Positions 6,678 to 7,265 of a DNA stretch of 7,265 bases are shown here, piece after piece. The notes beneath the pieces are model-generated. The model saw only the letters and a program-made list of their open reading frames with translations. It was not told the DNA's origin and made no database searches. This DNA comes from DATAYF01 sp036272735 (GTDB lineage: Bacteria > Chloroflexota > Ktedonobacteria > Ktedonobacterales > Ktedonobacteraceae): assembly GCA_036272735.1 (NCBI GenBank), contig DATAYF010000074.1:1-7265 (forward strand). The letters are read 5' to 3'. Numbering within the stretch: the stretch's first letter is position 1; each line of letters begins with the position of its first letter. The translations under genes were made by a program, and so were the position numbers.

Positions 6678-6699
6678 GTCAAGAGCGTGTAAGTTGACC
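6678..6699 (+). other. EBS1 hairpin of the intron
   Basis: Stem GGTCAA/TTGACC (6678-6683, 6694-6699) presents an 11-nt loop or near-loop tract ending GTGTAAG (6687-6693, with one base shared at the stem edge). It pairs over 7 bp, six Watson-Crick and one G-U, with the anticodon loop TTTACAC (6410-6416), the last 7 bases of the 5' exon. Confidence 0.8.
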
Positions 6700-6957
6700 G
6701 AGAGGTATCACATCTGGCCTACCCTCAGTGAGAGGGGATACCGACGGAATGGGGACCTAAGTACAGGATTGTGTTAAAGTGAAACGACGGGATCACCTAC
6801 AAGCCGAGAGGCTCATGGTGACAGAGGACTCATAGTACTCAAACGATCGGGGTAATGCCCGATACACGGGGAAGGGGTCCAGACGCAGGCATTCAATGTT
6901 CTGAACGGATGTGCCGGATGGCGCGCCAGTCCGCTAGGAACGAATGCAAGTGTTGGA

Positions 6958-6991
6958 GAGCCGGATGCGCCGAAAGGTGCCTGTCCGGTTC
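6958..6991 (+). other. Group II intron domain V
   Basis: Exactly 34 nt, starting GAGCCGG and ending CCGGTTC, with catalytic triad AGC (6959-6961), a GAAA tetraloop (6972-6975) and a bulge on the 3' strand. This is the most conserved element of group II ribozymes and the firmest single piece of evidence for the intron. Confidence 0.93.
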
Positions 6992-7028
6992 GGAAAGGGG
7001 TAGTTGGAAACGTACCTATCTTCCTGAT
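6992..7028 (+). other. Candidate group II intron domain VI with branch-point A7018
   Basis: GGAA (6992-6995) can pair with TTCC (7021-7024), and GGTA (6999-7002) with TACC (7013-7016), leaving A7018 unpaired in CCTATC, the usual context of the branch adenosine. The 3' splice site is placed at AT 7027-7028 because introns of this class end in AY. That puts it 10 nt from A7018, a little further than the usual 7-8. Confidence 0.6.
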
Positions 7029-7047
7029 AGGCAACGCGCTGGCTATC
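7026..7047. repeat. Imperfect palindrome at the intron/TnpB junction
   Basis: GATAG (7026-7030) faces CTATC (7043-7047), with one G/G mismatch, an inner CA/TG pair and loop ACGCGC. It could be a remnant of the right-end hairpin of the adjacent minus-strand element. GATAGG can alternatively pair with CCTATC at 7015-7020 in domain VI. Confidence 0.4.
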
Positions 7048-7265
7048 TACTTTATGTTGGCTGGTTGCCCACATCGTGGGCAGGTATGAGAGGTTCCCCG
7101 AGGCGGGCACGTCTGGAAGCGCATACCCACGAGATGGCATTTGTAGCGCACCAGCCGCCAAATCTCGCCGCGAATCGTGGCATTGTTGCGATAATTGCGC
7201 CAGCGGCCCCGCACTCCTCTGCCTCTTCCGGTCGATTTGAGCGTTTTCAAGGACTCCATGGAAAG
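7047..7265 (-). pseudogene. tnpB: C-terminal fragment of a second TnpB, truncated in the zinc ribbon and by the window edge
   Basis: The minus-strand frame is open from the right window edge and reads SMESLKTL, whose Glu is probably RuvC-II. A basic stretch (GRGRGVRGRW), the helix IWRLVRYKCHLVGMRFQTCPPRG, and TSHTCPRCGQPAN, the first CxxC of the TnpB zinc ribbon, follow. After Asn (codon 7056-7058) the family pattern stops and a TAG follows two codons later, so the second CxxC and the RuvC-III Asp (DxxxNAAxN) are missing. The protein could not be an active nuclease. Its motif spacing differs from the TnpB at the left end, so it is a separate family member, not a duplicate. It lies antisense to the intron and abuts its 3' end. 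The N-terminal part lies beyond the window. Confidence 0.8.

Larger units (their letters stand above)
6417..7028 (+). ncRNA. ORF-less group II intron inserted in tRNA-Val(UAC)
   Basis: Group II introns are self-splicing ribozymes and retroelements. The RNA starts UUGCG (consensus GUGYG). Domain I is closed by CCGTTG and CACTTTAACAC (6422-6441) pairing with GTGTTAAAGTG and CGACGG (6771-6790). Domain II uses 6793-6797 with 6817-6821 and an inner GAGA-capped stem. Domain III lies near 6826-6880 with an inner stem 6846-6851/6858-6863. Domain IV is a short hairpin (about 6889-6947) with no reverse transcriptase. Domain V is 6958-6991. Domain VI has unpaired A7018 as candidate branch point. EBS1 and EBS2 loops match the tRNA exon, which implies a class with EBS2, not IIC. 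The 3' end at ...GAT 7028 is the least certain part. Splicing would need a maturase encoded elsewhere, or may be lost. Confidence 0.88.

Noticed and set aside
6442..6777. 111-codon plus-strand frame inside the intron
   Set aside because: It overlaps the structured domain I with its EBS hairpins, shows no reverse transcriptase or maturase motifs, and has no ribosome binding site.
6417..7028. Group I intron, as is common in bacterial tRNA genes
   Set aside because: The 34-nt domain V with AGC triad, the two-part EBS1/EBS2 pairing and the domain I base stem are group II features.
6417..7028. Group IIC intron inserted at a terminator-like hairpin
   Set aside because: IIC introns lack EBS2 and target terminator hairpins; here a 5-bp EBS2 pairing and a 7-bp EBS1 pairing to a tRNA are seen.
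6813..7161. Minus-strand frames over domains III-VI
   Set aside because: They cover ribozyme sequence in antisense; the longer one runs through the TnpB region in the wrong frame.

Overview
The window looks like chromosomal DNA from a Gram-positive-type, high-coding-density soil bacterium. A Ktedonobacteria-like member of the Chloroflexota is my best guess. That is inferred from the style of the Ser/Thr kinase (Gly-rich loop GRGGMGAVYQAR, then an Ig-like module and a polytopic C-terminus), from two unrelated TnpB relics, and from an N-anchored cell-wall-hydrolase-like protein. No taxonomic marker such as rRNA is present.

Layout, left to right. (1) 1-977: the right part of a decayed IS200/IS605-type element. 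Its TnpB reading frame is broken by about four frameshifts, and the 3' end (two stem-loops, terminal TCAA) still looks like an omega-RNA plus right end. (2) 1114-4433, minus strand: a two-gene unit, a large membrane-anchored Ser/Thr protein kinase followed 26 nt later by miaA (tRNA A37 prenyltransferase). (3) 4434-4663: a divergent promoter region with two extended -10 promoters of the same layout and an inverted repeat that could be an operator. (4) 4664-6028, plus strand: a membrane-anchored protein with a glucosaminidase-like extracellular domain and a long C-terminal tail, closed by a 21-bp terminator hairpin. (5) 6157-6416: a strong promoter, tRNA-Leu(GAG), then the 5' half of a tRNA-Val(UAC). 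(6) 6417-about 7028: an ORF-less group II intron that starts exactly after anticodon-loop position 38 of that tRNA. (7) 7047-7265, minus strand: the C-terminal part of a second, different TnpB, cut off in its zinc ribbon.

The most notable object is the group II intron in tRNA-Val. Domains I to VI can be traced, including a 34-nt domain V with the AGC triad and GAAA loop. Two hairpin loops pair with the anticodon arm as EBS1 (7 bp) and EBS2 (5 bp), covering 12 contiguous exon bases. No intron-encoded reverse transcriptase is present. The matching 3' half of the tRNA is not found in the window; the sequence after domain VI runs almost directly into the antisense TnpB fragment. Either the tRNA was broken by a rearrangement at the 3' splice site, or the 3' exon lies further downstream.

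miaA modifies A37 of tRNAs reading U-initial codons, so it need not be linked functionally to the Leu(GAG) and Val(UAC) genes nearby. The kinase and the wall-hydrolase-like protein are divergent and could form one envelope-related regulon, but that is inference.
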